From: Leifsonia sp. 71-9
GTDB taxonomy: Bacteria; Actinomycetota; Actinomycetes; Actinomycetales; Microbacteriaceae
Length of the DNA: 64,000 nt
NCBI RefSeq assembly: GCF_001898805.1
Contig: NZ_MKVJ01000001.1
Coordinates: 67,990-131,989 of the forward strand
Reading direction: 5' to 3'
This document shows positions 16,136-25,172 of this stretch, piece by piece. Below the pieces are notes generated by a model, which did no database searches, was not told where the DNA came from, and was given only the letters and a program-made list of their open reading frames with translations. Within the stretch, counting starts at the first letter, position 1, and each line of letters starts with the position of its first letter. Both the position numbers and the translations under genes were made by a program.

Positions 16136-17276
16136 GACGGCACGCACGGCCCCGCCCACGCCGCCTCGCCGCATCGCGGTGCTCGGCGCCGGCAGCTGGG
16201 GGACCACATTCGCGAAGATCCTCGCCGACGGCGGCTCGGACGTCGTGCTCTGGGCACGCCGCCCCGAGCTGGCGCGCGAGATCAACGAGGTCAAGCGCAA
16301 CAGCGACTACCTCGAGGGCATCAACCTCCCGCGCAACCTGCGGGCGACCTCCAAGCTCGGCGAGGCGATGCGGGATGCGGAGGTCGTGTTCGTGTCCATC
16401 CCGAGCCAGACCCTCCGCGACAACCTGGAGGCGATCAAGCCGTATCTCGGGCCGTCGACGATCGTGGTCAGCCTGATGAAGGGCGTCGAGCGCGGAACCG
16501 GCCTGCGGATGAGCGAGGTGATCGCCCAGGGCCTCCCCATCGAGCCCGAGCGCATCGCGGTGGCCTCCGGGCCGAACCTGGCGCTGGAGATCGCGCGCGA
16601 GCAGCCGACCGCCGCCGTGGTGTCGTCGGTGAGCCTCGAGACCGCGCAGTCGGTCGCGATGGCCGCCACCAACCGCTACTTCCGCAGCTACGTGAACACC
16701 GACGTGATCGGCACCGAGTTCGGCGGCGTGCTGAAGAACCTCATCGCCGTGGCGATCGGCATCGTCGACGGCGTCGGCTACGGCGAGAACACCAAGGCGT
16801 CGATCATCACGCGCGGACTGGTCGAGATGACCGACTTCGCCGTGGCGTACGGCGCCGAGGCCCAGACGCTCTCGGGGCTCGCGGGCCTCGGCGACCTGAT
16901 CGCGACCTGCGAGTCGTCGCTCAGCCGCAACAACACCGCCGGGCGACTGCTCGGCCAGGGCTACAGCTTCACCGACGTGGTGAAGCAGATGAACCAGACG
17001 GCGGAGGGGCTGGCCTCGGTCGCCCCCGTGCTGAGCCTGGCGGAGGCGCGCGGGGTGGAGATGCCGATCGTGCGGCAGGTGAGCCAGGTGCTCGCCGGCA
17101 CGCTCGATCCCAAGGACATCGCGCCGCACCTCACGACGGACTCGGACGAGCCGCAAGGCGAAAGGACGACGGATGACGGACACGGCCACGGTGGCTCTTC
17201 TCTTCGGGGGGCGTTCAAGCGAGCACTCGATCAGCTGCGCAACGGCGGCCGGGGTCCTCGCGGCGATCGACCGTAG
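16128..17276 (+). CDS. gpsA: NAD(P)H-dependent glycerol-3-phosphate dehydrogenase
   Basis: Reduces dihydroxyacetone phosphate to sn-glycerol 3-phosphate, the backbone for phospholipids. The Rossmann fold begins VLGAGSWGTTFAKILADGG (about residues 15-33). GVLKNLIAVAIGIVDGVGYGENTKASIITRGL carries the catalytic Lys, followed by GLAGLGDLIATCESSLSRN. The conserved domain ends near residue 330. About 50 extra residues follow (SDEPQGERTTDDGHGHGG and on), and the reading frame runs 104 nt into the ddl gene in a different frame. Most GpsA proteins are about 330-345 aa, so the tail may be a stop-loss extension. It overlaps plsC by 8 nt. Confidence 0.93.
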   Translation: MAKTARTAPPTPPRRIAVLGAGSWGTTFAKILADGGSDVVLWARRPELAREINEVKRNSDYLEGINLPRNLRATSKLGEAMRDAEVVFVSIPSQTLRDNLEAIKPYLGPSTIVVSLMKGVERGTGLRMSEVIAQGLPIEPERIAVASGPNLALEIAREQPTAAVVSSVSLETAQSVAMAATNRYFRSYVNTDVIGTEFGGVLKNLIAVAIGIVDGVGYGENTKASIITRGLVEMTDFAVAYGAEAQTLSGLAGLGDLIATCESSLSRNNTAGRLLGQGYSFTDVVKQMNQTAEGLASVAPVLSLAEARGVEMPIVRQVSQVLAGTLDPKDIAPHLTTDSDEPQGERTTDDGHGHGGSSLRGAFKRALDQLRNGGRGPRGDRP

Positions 17277-18270
17277 CGCGTACCGCGTCATCCCGATCGG
17301 GATCACGCACGACGGCGCCTTCACGCTGCAGCCGGACGACGCCGCTCGCTTCGCCCTGAACGCGGAGGTGCTGCCGGAGGTCGAGGACAACGGCACGCGC
17401 ATCCACTGGCCCGAGAGCGTCGCCACGCGCGAGCTGACCGTCACGCACCCGGACGGCACGGTCGAGTCGCTCGGCGACGTCGACATCGTCTTCCCGATCC
17501 TGCACGGCCCGTGGGGCGAGGACGGCACGATCCAGGGCCTGCTCGAGCTGGCCGGCCTGCCGTACGTCGGCAGCGGCGTGCTCGCGAGCGCGCTTGGGAT
17601 GGACAAGCACTTCACGAAGACCGTGCTGCAGCAGGCGGGCATCCCCGTCGCCCCCTGGCAGACCGTGACCGCCCACCGCTGGCGCACGGCGCCGGACGCG
17701 GTCCGGGAGGGCGCGCAGGCGCTCGGCCTGCCCGCCTTCGTCAAGCCGGCGCGCGCCGGCTCCAGCGTCGGCGTCACCAAGGTCAAGGACTGGTCCGAGC
17801 TGGACGCCGCGATCGAGATCGGCCTCGCCGAGGACGACCGGGTGCTCATCGAGTCGGCGCTGGTCGGCCGCGAGGTGGAGATCGCCGTCCTCGGCGGCCG
17901 CCCGGGCGAGCCCGCCCGTGCCTCCGTCGCCGGCGAGGTCGTCGTCTCGGGCCGCGACTTCTACGACTTCGCAGCGAAGTACCTGGATGCTCCGGGCATC
18001 GACCTCATCTGCCCGGCCGAGCTGAGCGACGCCGAGCTCGCCGACATGGCGGACCTCGCCGTGCGCGCGTTCGACGCGATCGGCGGCGAAGGGCTCGCGC
18101 GCGTGGACTTCTTCCTCACCGCCGACGGCTTCGTGATCAACGAGATCAACACCATGCCCGGGTTCACGCCGATCTCGATGTTCCCGCGCTGCTGGCAGGA
18201 GTCGGGGCTGTCGTACCCGGACCTGATCGACGAGCTGATCCAGGTCGCCCTGGCGCGCGCCGCGGCCTGA
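17173..18270 (+). CDS. ddl: D-alanine--D-alanine ligase
   Basis: An ATP-grasp ligase, 365 aa, that makes the D-Ala-D-Ala dipeptide of peptidoglycan. Motifs: LLFGGRSSEHSISCATAAGVLAAI (N-terminal D-Ala site), HGPWGEDGTIQGLLELAGLPYVGSGVLASALGMDK, VKPARAGSSVGVTKV (the ATP-grasp loop) and VDFFLTADGFVINEINTMPGFTPISM, with the metal-binding Glu and Asn. The ATG at 17173 follows AAAGGACGACGG and gives the standard N-terminus, so the 104-nt overlap with gpsA is real as annotated. It is the last gene of the leuC-to-ddl run; the convergent DUF3515 gene ends 34 bp beyond. Confidence 0.95.
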   Translation: MTDTATVALLFGGRSSEHSISCATAAGVLAAIDRSAYRVIPIGITHDGAFTLQPDDAARFALNAEVLPEVEDNGTRIHWPESVATRELTVTHPDGTVESLGDVDIVFPILHGPWGEDGTIQGLLELAGLPYVGSGVLASALGMDKHFTKTVLQQAGIPVAPWQTVTAHRWRTAPDAVREGAQALGLPAFVKPARAGSSVGVTKVKDWSELDAAIEIGLAEDDRVLIESALVGREVEIAVLGGRPGEPARASVAGEVVVSGRDFYDFAAKYLDAPGIDLICPAELSDAELADMADLAVRAFDAIGGEGLARVDFFLTADGFVINEINTMPGFTPISMFPRCWQESGLSYPDLIDELIQVALARAAA

Positions 18271-18303
18271 GGCGGCTACGCTCGCGCCTCCGGTCGCGCC
18301 CGC

Positions 18304-18834
18304 TCAGCGGGTCGGCGTGGGCGTCGGGGTCGGGGTGGCCGTCGGCGTGTCGGTCGGGGTGAGGCTGGTGTCCAGCGTCGAGAGGCACTGACGGGTCTGC
18401 TTGATCGTCGAGACCGCCGACGCGAACTCCGGGAGCACCGACGAGTCGGACACGCCCGAGACGTGGTCGATCACGACCTCCGTCGCCGGCGTGCGGCCGA
18501 AGGTCTGGTAGACGATGGTCTTGGCGGTCGGGTCCGTCATCAGCACCCAGTCCACGCCGTTCACGTTGACGCACGGCTGCGTCGTGGGCCCGATCGGCGG
18601 CACGCCGCAGCGCAGGATGACCGCGGCCGGGTCGCCCCAGGCGCCCGTGGCCTGCGCGTCGGTGATGCGCTTGTCCTTGTCCGCGACCGTGTCGGGCAGG
18701 CGCACGCTGATCTCGGCGCAGCCCGGGTCGTTCGCGGCGGCGCCGGGCTCGAGCGAGACGGTGGGCGCGCAGCCGGCGAGGGCGAGGGCGGCGGCGGCGA
18801 GGACGGCGGCGAGGGCGGTGCGGCGAACGGTCAC
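18304..18834 (-). CDS. DUF3515-family lipoprotein
   Basis: A 176-aa exported lipoprotein. The signal peptide ends LALAGC (Cys about residue 22). The body contains CAEISVRLPDTVADKDKRITDAQATGAWGDPAAVILRCGV, which matches the actinobacterial DUF3515 family, and paired Cys residues that could form disulfides. A Thr-Pro-rich tail (PTATPTPTPTPTR) ends the protein. The function is unknown; in many actinobacteria the family lies beside thiL, as it does here. A GTG start at 18832-18834 with a minus-strand TAGCCT 8 bp upstream is adopted. Confidence 0.82.
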   Translation of the reverse strand: MTVRRTALAAVLAAAALALAGCAPTVSLEPGAAANDPGCAEISVRLPDTVADKDKRITDAQATGAWGDPAAVILRCGVPPIGPTTQPCVNVNGVDWVLMTDPTAKTIVYQTFGRTPATEVVIDHVSGVSDSSVLPEFASAVSTIKQTRQCLSTLDTSLTPTDTPTATPTPTPTPTR

Positions 18835-18842
18835 GATGATTC

Positions 18843-18852
18843 AGGCTAGCGT
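18843..18852. promoter_or_regulatory. Overlapping divergent -10 elements between DUF3515 and thiL
   Basis: The 10 bp AGGCTAGCGT contains TAGCCT read on the minus strand (18843-18848) and TAGCGT on the plus strand (18847-18852). They share the central TA. Each is 8 bp from its gene's start codon, so one site may fire in both directions. Confidence 0.4.
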
Positions 18853-18860
18853 TTCCAGAC

Positions 18861-19862
18861 ATGGGAATGTCTGAGAGCACGGCGGCCGGCGCGACGATGG
18901 GCGAGACCACCGAGCGGGAGGCGCTCCGCCGCATCTTCCCGCGGCTCCCCGGATCGTCGACCACACTGGTCGGCCCCGGCGACGACGCGGCGGTGCTCGC
19001 GGCGCCCGACGGCCGCTACGTCGTCACCACGGACATGATGGTCCACGGCCCGGACTTCCGCCTCGCCTGGTCGTCGCCGGAGGATCTCGGCTGGAAGGCC
19101 GCGGCCACCAACCTGTCCGACGTGGCCGCGATGGGCGCCGTCCCGACCGCTCTGGTCGTCGCGATCGCGGCGCCCTCGACCATGCCTGTCGCCGACCTGG
19201 AGGCCATCGCCGACGGGTTCCGGCTCGCCTGCGAGGAGCTCGCGCCCGGCTGCGGCGTCGTGGGCGGGGATCTCTCCGTCTCGGAGACGCTGACCTTCGC
19301 GGTGACCGCGTTCGGCGACCTCCAGGGGCGCGCCCCTGTGCTCCGCAGCGGCGCGCGCCCCGGTGATGTCGTCGCCGTGTCCGGCGTGCTCGGCGCCGCC
19401 GCGGAGGGGCTCCGGCTGATGTTCGCGGAGGGGGTGGACGAGCACGGCGTCCCGAGTCGCGAGCGGTTCGCGGACGTCTACGCCGCGCATCCCGAGACGG
19501 TCGGCGCGCAGCTGCGGCCGCGTCCACCCATCGCCGACGGGCCGCGCGCGGCCGAAGCCGGTGCGACGGCGATGCTCGACCTCAGCGACGGGCTGGCGCT
19601 GGATGCGCGACGCGTGGCGGAGGCCAGCGGCGTCGCGATCGACCTGGACCCCGCCGCGCTGGGAAACGACGTCCGGTCGGCGTTGACCGGGGGAGAGGAC
19701 CATTCCCTGTTCGCCGCGTTCCCGCCCGGGACGGCGCTCCCGGGCGAATTCCGGCGGATCGGCGTGGTGCGGGAGGGCGACGGCCTCCTCGTCGACGGCC
19801 GCCCGTTCGACGAGCGCGGCGGGTGGGACCCGTACCTGGAGTGGGACGGCGCCGCCGGCTGA
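18861..19862 (+). CDS. thiL: Thiamine-monophosphate kinase
   Basis: Phosphorylates thiamine monophosphate to the active cofactor thiamine diphosphate using ATP, 333 aa. Conserved blocks include GPGDDAAVLAAPDGRYVVTTDMMVHGPDF, with the Asp metal ligands; GWKAAATNLSDVAAMGAVPTALVVAI; GGDLSVSETLTFAVTAFG; and AMLDLSDGLALDARRVAEASGVAIDL, with TGGEDHSL near the end, where TGGEDY is usual. The start could be Met at 18861 or at 18867 (MSESTAAG). It is divergent from the DUF3515 gene. The 102 bp after the stop, up to the convergent rsmD, show no clear signal. Confidence 0.93.
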   Translation: MGMSESTAAGATMGETTEREALRRIFPRLPGSSTTLVGPGDDAAVLAAPDGRYVVTTDMMVHGPDFRLAWSSPEDLGWKAAATNLSDVAAMGAVPTALVVAIAAPSTMPVADLEAIADGFRLACEELAPGCGVVGGDLSVSETLTFAVTAFGDLQGRAPVLRSGARPGDVVAVSGVLGAAAEGLRLMFAEGVDEHGVPSRERFADVYAAHPETVGAQLRPRPPIADGPRAAEAGATAMLDLSDGLALDARRVAEASGVAIDLDPAALGNDVRSALTGGEDHSLFAAFPPGTALPGEFRRIGVVREGDGLLVDGRPFDERGGWDPYLEWDGAAG

Positions 19863-19964
19863 CGCGCCCCGCGTTCCCTCGCAATCCAGTCGTCACGACA
19901 TGCCGTCTCCGGCGGTGTGCTGACGGCGTGTCGCGACCACCCGTTCGAGGCCAGCGGCGTGTCG

Positions 19965-20543
19965 CTACGCGCCCGAGGGCTCCAGCCAGAAGAGGGCGGT
20001 CTCGCCGTAGTCCTTGCGGCGCACGAGCGCCAGGCCGTCCGGGAGGGTGGGCTCGCCGGTGCGCGTGCTGCGCTCGACGCAGACGGAGGCGTGCGGGGCC
20101 AGCAGCGGCACGACCGCGGTCAGCACCCCGAGCAGCTCGGCGTCGTCCACGTCGTACGGCGGGTCGATGAACACGAGGTCGAAGGGGCCGAACGCACCGG
20201 CGAGGTACGCCTGGGCGGCCACCGCGCGCACTTCGACCGTCGGGCGCGCGGAGGCCGGTGCGGCTTTGGTGACGGCGGCGGCGTTGCGCTTGCACACCTG
20301 CGCGGCGGCCGGGCTGCGCTCCACGAGGGTCACCGCGGTCGCGCCCCGGCTCGCCGCTTCGAGACCCAGTGCGCCGGAGCCGGCGTAGAGGTCGAGCACG
20401 TGCGCGCCGTGCACGGCGCCGCGCGCGTCGAGGGCGGAGAAGGCGGCCTCGCGCACCCGGTCGCTCGTGGGCCGGGTGCCGCTCTTCGGCACCTGCAGGG
20501 CGAGGGAGCCGGCGTATCCGGAGACGATTCGGGTCATGGCCAT
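19965..20543 (-). CDS. rsmD: 16S rRNA (guanine(966)-N(2))-methyltransferase
   Basis: An AdoMet-dependent rRNA methyltransferase of 192 aa acting on the small subunit. MTRIVSGYAGSLALQVPKSGTRPTSDRVREAAFSAL is the family N-terminus, VLDLYAGSGALGLEAASRGA the AdoMet loop, and VFIDPPYDVD the catalytic (D/N)PPY motif. Normal length. In actinobacteria rsmD commonly neighbours recG and coaD, which follow here on the other strand. The start could be either Met1 or Met3 (20543 or 20537). Confidence 0.93.
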   Translation of the reverse strand: MAMTRIVSGYAGSLALQVPKSGTRPTSDRVREAAFSALDARGAVHGAHVLDLYAGSGALGLEAASRGATAVTLVERSPAAAQVCKRNAAAVTKAAPASARPTVEVRAVAAQAYLAGAFGPFDLVFIDPPYDVDDAELLGVLTAVVPLLAPHASVCVERSTRTGEPTLPDGLALVRRKDYGETALFWLEPSGA

Positions 20544-20601
20544 CCGAGCCTAGCCGCATCCCGCCCTCGCCTTTCGGCGCCCGCGCCCGCAATATAGGGG
20601 C

Positions 20602-21342
20602 ATGGAGGAACGCCTCGCTCAGTCCGAGCTCGACGCGTTGTGGGACGTCGACGATCCGGTGGGTTCCGCCGAGCGGATCGCGGCCGCGGCCGCCGAGCCG
20701 TTCCGGGGCGAAGTGGTGCGGGCCGAGCTGGAGACGCAGCGCGCGCGGGCGTTCGGCATCCAGGGGCGCTTCGCCGAGGCGGAGGCGCTGCTCGAGTCGA
20801 TGGAGCCGGCGAGCGGGCGGCTCCACGTGCGCATCCTCCTCGAGCGGGGCCGGCTGCTCGCAGGCGAGGGCCGTGGCCCCGAGTCCGTCGACGTGCTCGA
20901 GGAGGCGCTCCAGGCGGCCCGCCGCGAGGGCGAGACCTTCCTCGCGGCCGACGCCGCGCACATGCTCGCGATCGCCGACCCGGCGCGCGGTGAGCAGTGG
21001 ACGGCCGAGGCGTTCGCCGACCTCGCGCAGTCCGACGACCCGCGCACGCTCCGCTGGCGCGTCGCGCTGCACAACAACCGCGGCTGGGCGCTGCTGGAGG
21101 GCGGCGACGCGACGGCCGCGGTCGGCGAGTTCGAACGGGCCCTCGCCGCCGCCGAGGAGCACGGCACCCTCGACCAGCGGTTCGTCGCGCGCTGGGCGGT
21201 CGCCCGCGGGCTCCGGGAGGCCGGCCGCGCCGGCGAGGCGCTGGAACGGCAGCGCGCCCTCGCCGCCGAGCGCCCGGGCGACCCGCACGTCGAGGCCGAG
21301 ATCGCCGCGCTGACGGGGGCTGCGCCTACGATCGAATCATGA
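20602..21342 (+). CDS. TPR-like repeat protein, co-transcribed with recG
   Basis: A 246-aa soluble, Ala/Glu/Arg-rich, all-helical protein. Repeating helix pairs of about 34 residues can be made out (AFGIQGRFAEAEALLESM, LLAGEGRGPESVDVLEEALQAAR, GWALLEGGDATAAVGEFERALAAAEEHG, ARGLREAGRAGEALERQRALAAER), typical of tetratricopeptide repeats used for protein binding. There is no signal peptide or catalytic motif. Its stop overlaps the recG start (ATGA), suggesting coupling, but a role with RecG is not established. Confidence 0.75.
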   Translation: MEERLAQSELDALWDVDDPVGSAERIAAAAAEPFRGEVVRAELETQRARAFGIQGRFAEAEALLESMEPASGRLHVRILLERGRLLAGEGRGPESVDVLEEALQAARREGETFLAADAAHMLAIADPARGEQWTAEAFADLAQSDDPRTLRWRVALHNNRGWALLEGGDATAAVGEFERALAAAEEHGTLDQRFVARWAVARGLREAGRAGEALERQRALAAERPGDPHVEAEIAALTGAAPTIES

Positions 21343-23558
21343 CCAACGCCTCCGTCCCGGCCGCCGAGGGCGCGATCACCCTCGACTCGCGGCTGAGCGG
21401 CGTGCTCGGCGGGCGCACCGCCTCGGCCTTCGAGAAGGCGTTCGGGATGCGCACCGTCGGCGATCTGCTGCACCACTTCCCGCGGCGGTACGCCCGTCGC
21501 GGCGAGCTGACCGCTCTCGCCAACCTCCCGCTGGACGAGAACGTCACGATCATCGCCGAGGTCCTGCGAGTGCAGGAGCGCTCGATGCGCGCGCGGCGCG
21601 GCTCGATCCTCGAGGTGAAGATCTCCGACGGCGAGGGCATCCTGACGCTGACGTTCTTCAACCAGTCGTGGCGCTCGAAGGACCTGGTGCCGGGCGTGCG
21701 CGGGATCTTCGCGGGCAAGGTCTCCGCGTACCGCGGCGCCCTGCAGCTGGCGCACCCCGACTACGAGCTGTTCGAGCCCGACTCCGAGAACGCCGTGGTG
21801 CCGGGCAGCGCCGCCGCGAAGGAGTGGGCGCAGACGCCCATCCCGATCTACCCGGCGACCGGCACCGTGGCGAGCTGGCAGGTGCAGAAGGCCGCCGAGC
21901 TCGCCCTCGACGCGCTCGACTCCGCGCCGGACCCGGTGCCGGCCTCCATCGCCGCGGAGCGCGGGCTGCTGTCGTACCGGGAGGCGTTGGAGGGCATCCA
22001 CCGCCCCGAGAAGGACGCGCAGTGGCAGCGGGCCCGGGATGCGCTCCGCTTCCAGGAGGCGTTCGTGCTGCAGGCGGCGCTGCTGCAGCAGCGGGCCGAG
22101 GCGCGCACCGTCGCGTCGACGCCGCGCCGGGCCGAGCCGGGCGGGCTGCTCGAGCGCTTCGACGCCGCCCTGCCGTTCACTCTCACCGAGGACCAGGCGC
22201 TCGTCGGCAGCGAGATCGCGCACGATCTGGGCGGGACCGCCGCGATGCACCGCCTGGTGCAGGGCGAGGTGGGCTCCGGCAAGACGCTCGTCGCGCTGCG
22301 TGCGATGCTCGCGGTCGCCGACTCCGGCGGCCAGTCCGCCCTGCTCGCGCCGACCGAGGTGCTCGCCGCCCAGCACCTGCGGTCGATCGCGGCGATGCTC
22401 GGCCCCGATCTCTCGGCGCAGCTGATGCCGACCCTCCTGACCGGCCAGCTCGGCGCGCAGGAGCGCAAACGGGCACTGCTGCGCACCGTGTCGGGCCAGG
22501 CCCGCATCGTCATCGGCACGCACGCGCTGCTCGGCGATGCCGTCACGTTCTTCGACCTGGGGCTCGTCGTGGTCGATGAGCAGCACCGGTTCGGCGTCGA
22601 GCAGCGGGAGGCGCTGCGGGCGAAGGGCGGCACGCCGCCGCACGTCCTCGTGCTCACCGCGACGCCCATCCCGCGCACCGTCGCCATGACCGTCTTCGGC
22701 GACCTGGACGTCTCCACGATCGCCCAGCTCCCCGCCGGGCGGCAGGGGATCGAGAGCTTCGTGGTGCCGCTCTCCGACCGCCCCGGGTGGGAGCGCCGGA
22801 TCTGGGAGCGCGCCTCCGAGGAGATCGCGAAGGGCAGGCAGGTGTTCGTCGTCTGCCCGGCGATCACCGGCAAGGAGGCCGAGGACGACGGCGAGGAGGG
22901 GGCGCCCGCCGCGGAGGAGGGGTCCGCCGACGCGCCGCCCCGCGCCGTCGCGAGCGTCGAATCGGTCGCGGCCCAGGTGCGCGCCGACCCGCTCTTCGCC
23001 GACGCGCGCATCGGCGTGCTGCACGGAAAGCTCCCGAGCGAGACCAAGGACGAGGTCATGCGGTCCTTCGCCGCCGGGGGCATCGACCTCCTGATCGCGA
23101 CGACGGTGATCGAGGTCGGCGTCAACGTGCCGAACGCCTCGGCCATGGTCGTGCTCGACGCCGACCGCTTCGGCGTCTCGCAGCTGCACCAGCTGCGCGG
23201 CCGGGTCGGTCGCGGCGACATCCCGGGACTGTGCCTGCTGGTCACGGCCGCCGAGGAGGGGTCCCTCGCCCGCGAGCGCGTGGAGGCGGTCGCCGCCACG
23301 CTCGACGGCTTCGAGTTGGCCAACGTCGACCTGGAGCTGCGCCGGGAGGGCGACGTGCTCGGCGCGCGGCAGTCCGGCGGCCGGTCGTCGCTGCGCCTCC
23401 TGCGGGTCGCGTCCGACGGCGACCTCATCGGCGAGGCGCGCGTCGCCGCCGCGGAGACGCTCGACGCGGAGGGCGGCCTGGCCGCGGTCCCGGCCCTGCA
23501 GGCCGCGCTGGCCCGGCGGCTCGACGAGGCCGAGCGCGCCTACCTCGGCAAGTCGTGA
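21339..23558 (+). CDS. recG: ATP-dependent DNA helicase RecG
   Basis: A superfamily 2 translocase, 739 aa, that remodels stalled replication forks and Holliday junctions. The N-terminal wedge (OB-fold, about residues 50-150) is followed by the helicase core: [15 protein letters not shown] (Walker A), [11 protein letters not shown] (DEQH box), LTATPIPRT, and the C-terminal [39 protein letters not shown]. The TRG segment ends the protein. A low-complexity acidic insertion ([20 protein letters not shown], near residues 512-531) lies between the helicase lobes, in a spot that is short in many homologues. ATG 21339 overlaps the stop of the TPR gene. Confidence 0.95.
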   Translation: MTNASVPAAEGAITLDSRLSGVLGGRTASAFEKAFGMRTVGDLLHHFPRRYARRGELTALANLPLDENVTIIAEVLRVQERSMRARRGSILEVKISDGEGILTLTFFNQSWRSKDLVPGVRGIFAGKVSAYRGALQLAHPDYELFEPDSENAVVPGSAAAKEWAQTPIPIYPATGTVASWQVQKAAELALDALDSAPDPVPASIAAERGLLSYREALEGIHRPEKDAQWQRARDALRFQEAFVLQAALLQQRAEARTVASTPRRAEPGGLLERFDAALPFTLTEDQALVGSEIAHDLGGTAAMHRLVQGEVGSGKTLVALRAMLAVADSGGQSALLAPTEVLAAQHLRSIAAMLGPDLSAQLMPTLLTGQLGAQERKRALLRTVSGQARIVIGTHALLGDAVTFFDLGLVVVDEQHRFGVEQREALRAKGGTPPHVLVLTATPIPRTVAMTVFGDLDVSTIAQLPAGRQGIESFVVPLSDRPGWERRIWERASEEIAKGRQVFVVCPAITGKEAEDDGEEGAPAAEEGSADAPPRAVASVESVAAQVRADPLFADARIGVLHGKLPSETKDEVMRSFAAGGIDLLIATTVIEVGVNVPNASAMVVLDADRFGVSQLHQLRGRVGRGDIPGLCLLVTAAEEGSLARERVEAVAATLDGFELANVDLELRREGDVLGARQSGGRSSLRLLRVASDGDLIGEARVAAAETLDAEGGLAAVPALQAALARRLDEAERAYLGKS

Positions 23559-23613
23559 CAAGGTAACGGATTCACAACGAAATGACGGTTATCGCGGGAT
23601 AGTCTGGTGCCCT

Positions 23614-24096
23614 ATGAACAGGATCGCCGTAGTCCCTGGATCGTTCGACCCGGTCACCCTCGGTCACCTCGACGTGATCGAGCGTGCCGCCCGGCTCTGG
23701 GACGAGGTCCACGTGGTGGTGGTCCACAACCCGGACAAGTCGGCCCTGCTGCCCATCGCGCAGCGCGTCTCCCTGCTGGAGAAGTCGATCGAGGAGGCCG
23801 GGATCGCCGGCACCATCGTCGTCGCCTCCTGGTCCATGGGGCTCCTGGTCGACTACTGCACGGACGTGGGGGCGCACGTGCTGGTCAAGGGCATCCGGTC
23901 GCAGGTCGACGTGGCGTACGAGACGCCGATGGCGATCGTCAACCGCCACCTCGCCGACGTCGAGACGGTCTTCCTGCTGCCCAACCCCGCGAACGCGCAC
24001 GTCTCCAGCTCGCTGGTGCGCCAGGTCTCCGCGCTGGGGGGCGACGTCAGCCCGTACGTCCCGCCCGCGGTCTTCGAACTGCTGTCATCGAGATGA
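23614..24096 (+). CDS. coaD: Phosphopantetheine adenylyltransferase
   Basis: Adenylates 4'-phosphopantetheine in the penultimate step of coenzyme A synthesis, 160 aa. [20 protein letters not shown] holds the T/HxGH nucleotidyltransferase motif; [23 protein letters not shown] and [23 protein letters not shown] are the family substrate and C-terminal blocks. Standard length. A GATAGT hexamer (near 23598-23603) 10 bp before the ATG is a plausible -10. The moxR gene begins 13 bp after its stop with its own AGGAG site, so read-through is likely. Confidence 0.96.
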   Translation: MNRIAVVPGSFDPVTLGHLDVIERAARLWDEVHVVVVHNPDKSALLPIAQRVSLLEKSIEEAGIAGTIVVASWSMGLLVDYCTDVGAHVLVKGIRSQVDVAYETPMAIVNRHLADVETVFLLPNPANAHVSSSLVRQVSALGGDVSPYVPPAVFELLSSR

Positions 24097-24109
24097 GAGT
24101 GCAGGAGCC

Positions 24110-25171
24110 ATGAACAGCTACGCGACGCGCCAGCCCACGGAGCCCTCGGTCGCACCGGAGGAGGAGCACGGCGACGCCGAGCCCACCATGGACCTGACAG
24201 AGCTCCGGCGCGCCGCGGAGCAGATCACGGCGAACATCGAGTCCGTGATCGACGGCAAGCACGACGCCGTGCGCACCGCCCTCGTCGTGCTGCTCGCCGA
24301 GGGCCACCTGCTCATCGAGGACGTCCCCGGCGTCGGCAAGACCATGCTGGCGAAGTCGCTCGCCAAGTCGGTCGACTGCACGGTCAGCCGCATCCAGTTC
24401 ACCCCCGACCTGCTCCCGAGCGACGTGACCGGCGTGTCGGTCTACAACCAGGCCGAGCGCCGGTTCGAGTTCAAGCCGGGCGCCATCTTCGCCAACATCG
24501 TCATCGGCGACGAGATCAACCGCGCGAGCCCGAAGACGCAGTCCGCCCTGCTGGAGTGCATGGAGGAGCGCCAGGTCACGGTCGACGGCTCGACCTATCC
24601 GCTCGCCGCCCCGTTCATCGTGGTCGCGACGCAGAACCCGGTGGAGATGGAGGGCACCTACGCCCTCCCGGAGGCGCAGCGCGACCGCTTCATGGCCCGC
24701 ATCGCGATGGGCTACCCCGACGAGGAGTCGGAGCTCGCGATGCTGACCACGCGCGACACGTCGAGCCCGCTGTCGCGGATCGGGCCGGTCGTCACGTCGG
24801 AGCAGCTGAAGGCGATGATGACGACCGCACGCAGCGTGTTCGCCTCCACGCCGGTCAAGCAGTACGCGGTCGACCTGACGCGCGCGACCCGGGAGGACCG
24901 CGACCTGCGCCTGGGGGCGAGCCCGCGGGCGACGCTGCAGCTGATCCGCGCGGCCAAGGCCCTGGCCGCCCTCGACGGCCGCGACTTCGTGCTCCCGGAC
25001 GACATCGACGCCCTGGCCGTCCCCGTGCTCGGCCACCGGCTGCTGCCGACCAGCCGTGCGCTCGGCCATCACCATGAGAGCGCCCCCGTGATCGCGGACA
25101 TCGTCCGCCGCATCGTGGCCTCCACGCCGGTGCCGGTCGGCTCCGGCGCGATCGGCGCGGGCGGGCGCTAG
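24110..25171 (+). CDS. MoxR-family AAA+ ATPase
   Basis: A 353-aa AAA+ chaperone-like ATPase. IEDVPGVGKTMLAKSLAKS is Walker A (about residues 69-84), VIGDEINRASPKTQSALLECMEE is Walker B with the MoxR pre-sensor region, and VATQNPVEMEGTYALPEAQRDRFM is sensor 1. The C-terminal lid helical bundle follows. The first 30 residues are acidic and disordered. MoxR proteins usually work with a DUF58 protein, and the next gene encodes one, then a transglutaminase-like membrane protein: a standard three-gene module thought to assemble or mature envelope protein complexes. The RBS is GCAGGAG. Confidence 0.92.
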   Translation: MNSYATRQPTEPSVAPEEEHGDAEPTMDLTELRRAAEQITANIESVIDGKHDAVRTALVVLLAEGHLLIEDVPGVGKTMLAKSLAKSVDCTVSRIQFTPDLLPSDVTGVSVYNQAERRFEFKPGAIFANIVIGDEINRASPKTQSALLECMEERQVTVDGSTYPLAAPFIVVATQNPVEMEGTYALPEAQRDRFMARIAMGYPDEESELAMLTTRDTSSPLSRIGPVVTSEQLKAMMTTARSVFASTPVKQYAVDLTRATREDRDLRLGASPRATLQLIRAAKALAALDGRDFVLPDDIDALAVPVLGHRLLPTSRALGHHHESAPVIADIVRRIVASTPVPVGSGAIGAGGR

Positions 25172-25172
25172 C

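Noticed and set aside
16128-17276. Frameshift in gpsA as an explanation of its long overlap with ddl
   Set aside because: All conserved GpsA blocks are in one frame and no block is missing; the overlap begins only after the conserved domain, so stop loss fits better than a frameshift.
18290-18360. PTPTPT-coding stretch as a possible phase-variable repeat
   Set aside because: Short and imperfect; Thr-Pro tails are common in lipoproteins of this kind.
20619-23561. A minus-strand reading frame of about 980 codons opposite recG
   Set aside because: Shadow of recG and the TPR gene; no motifs.
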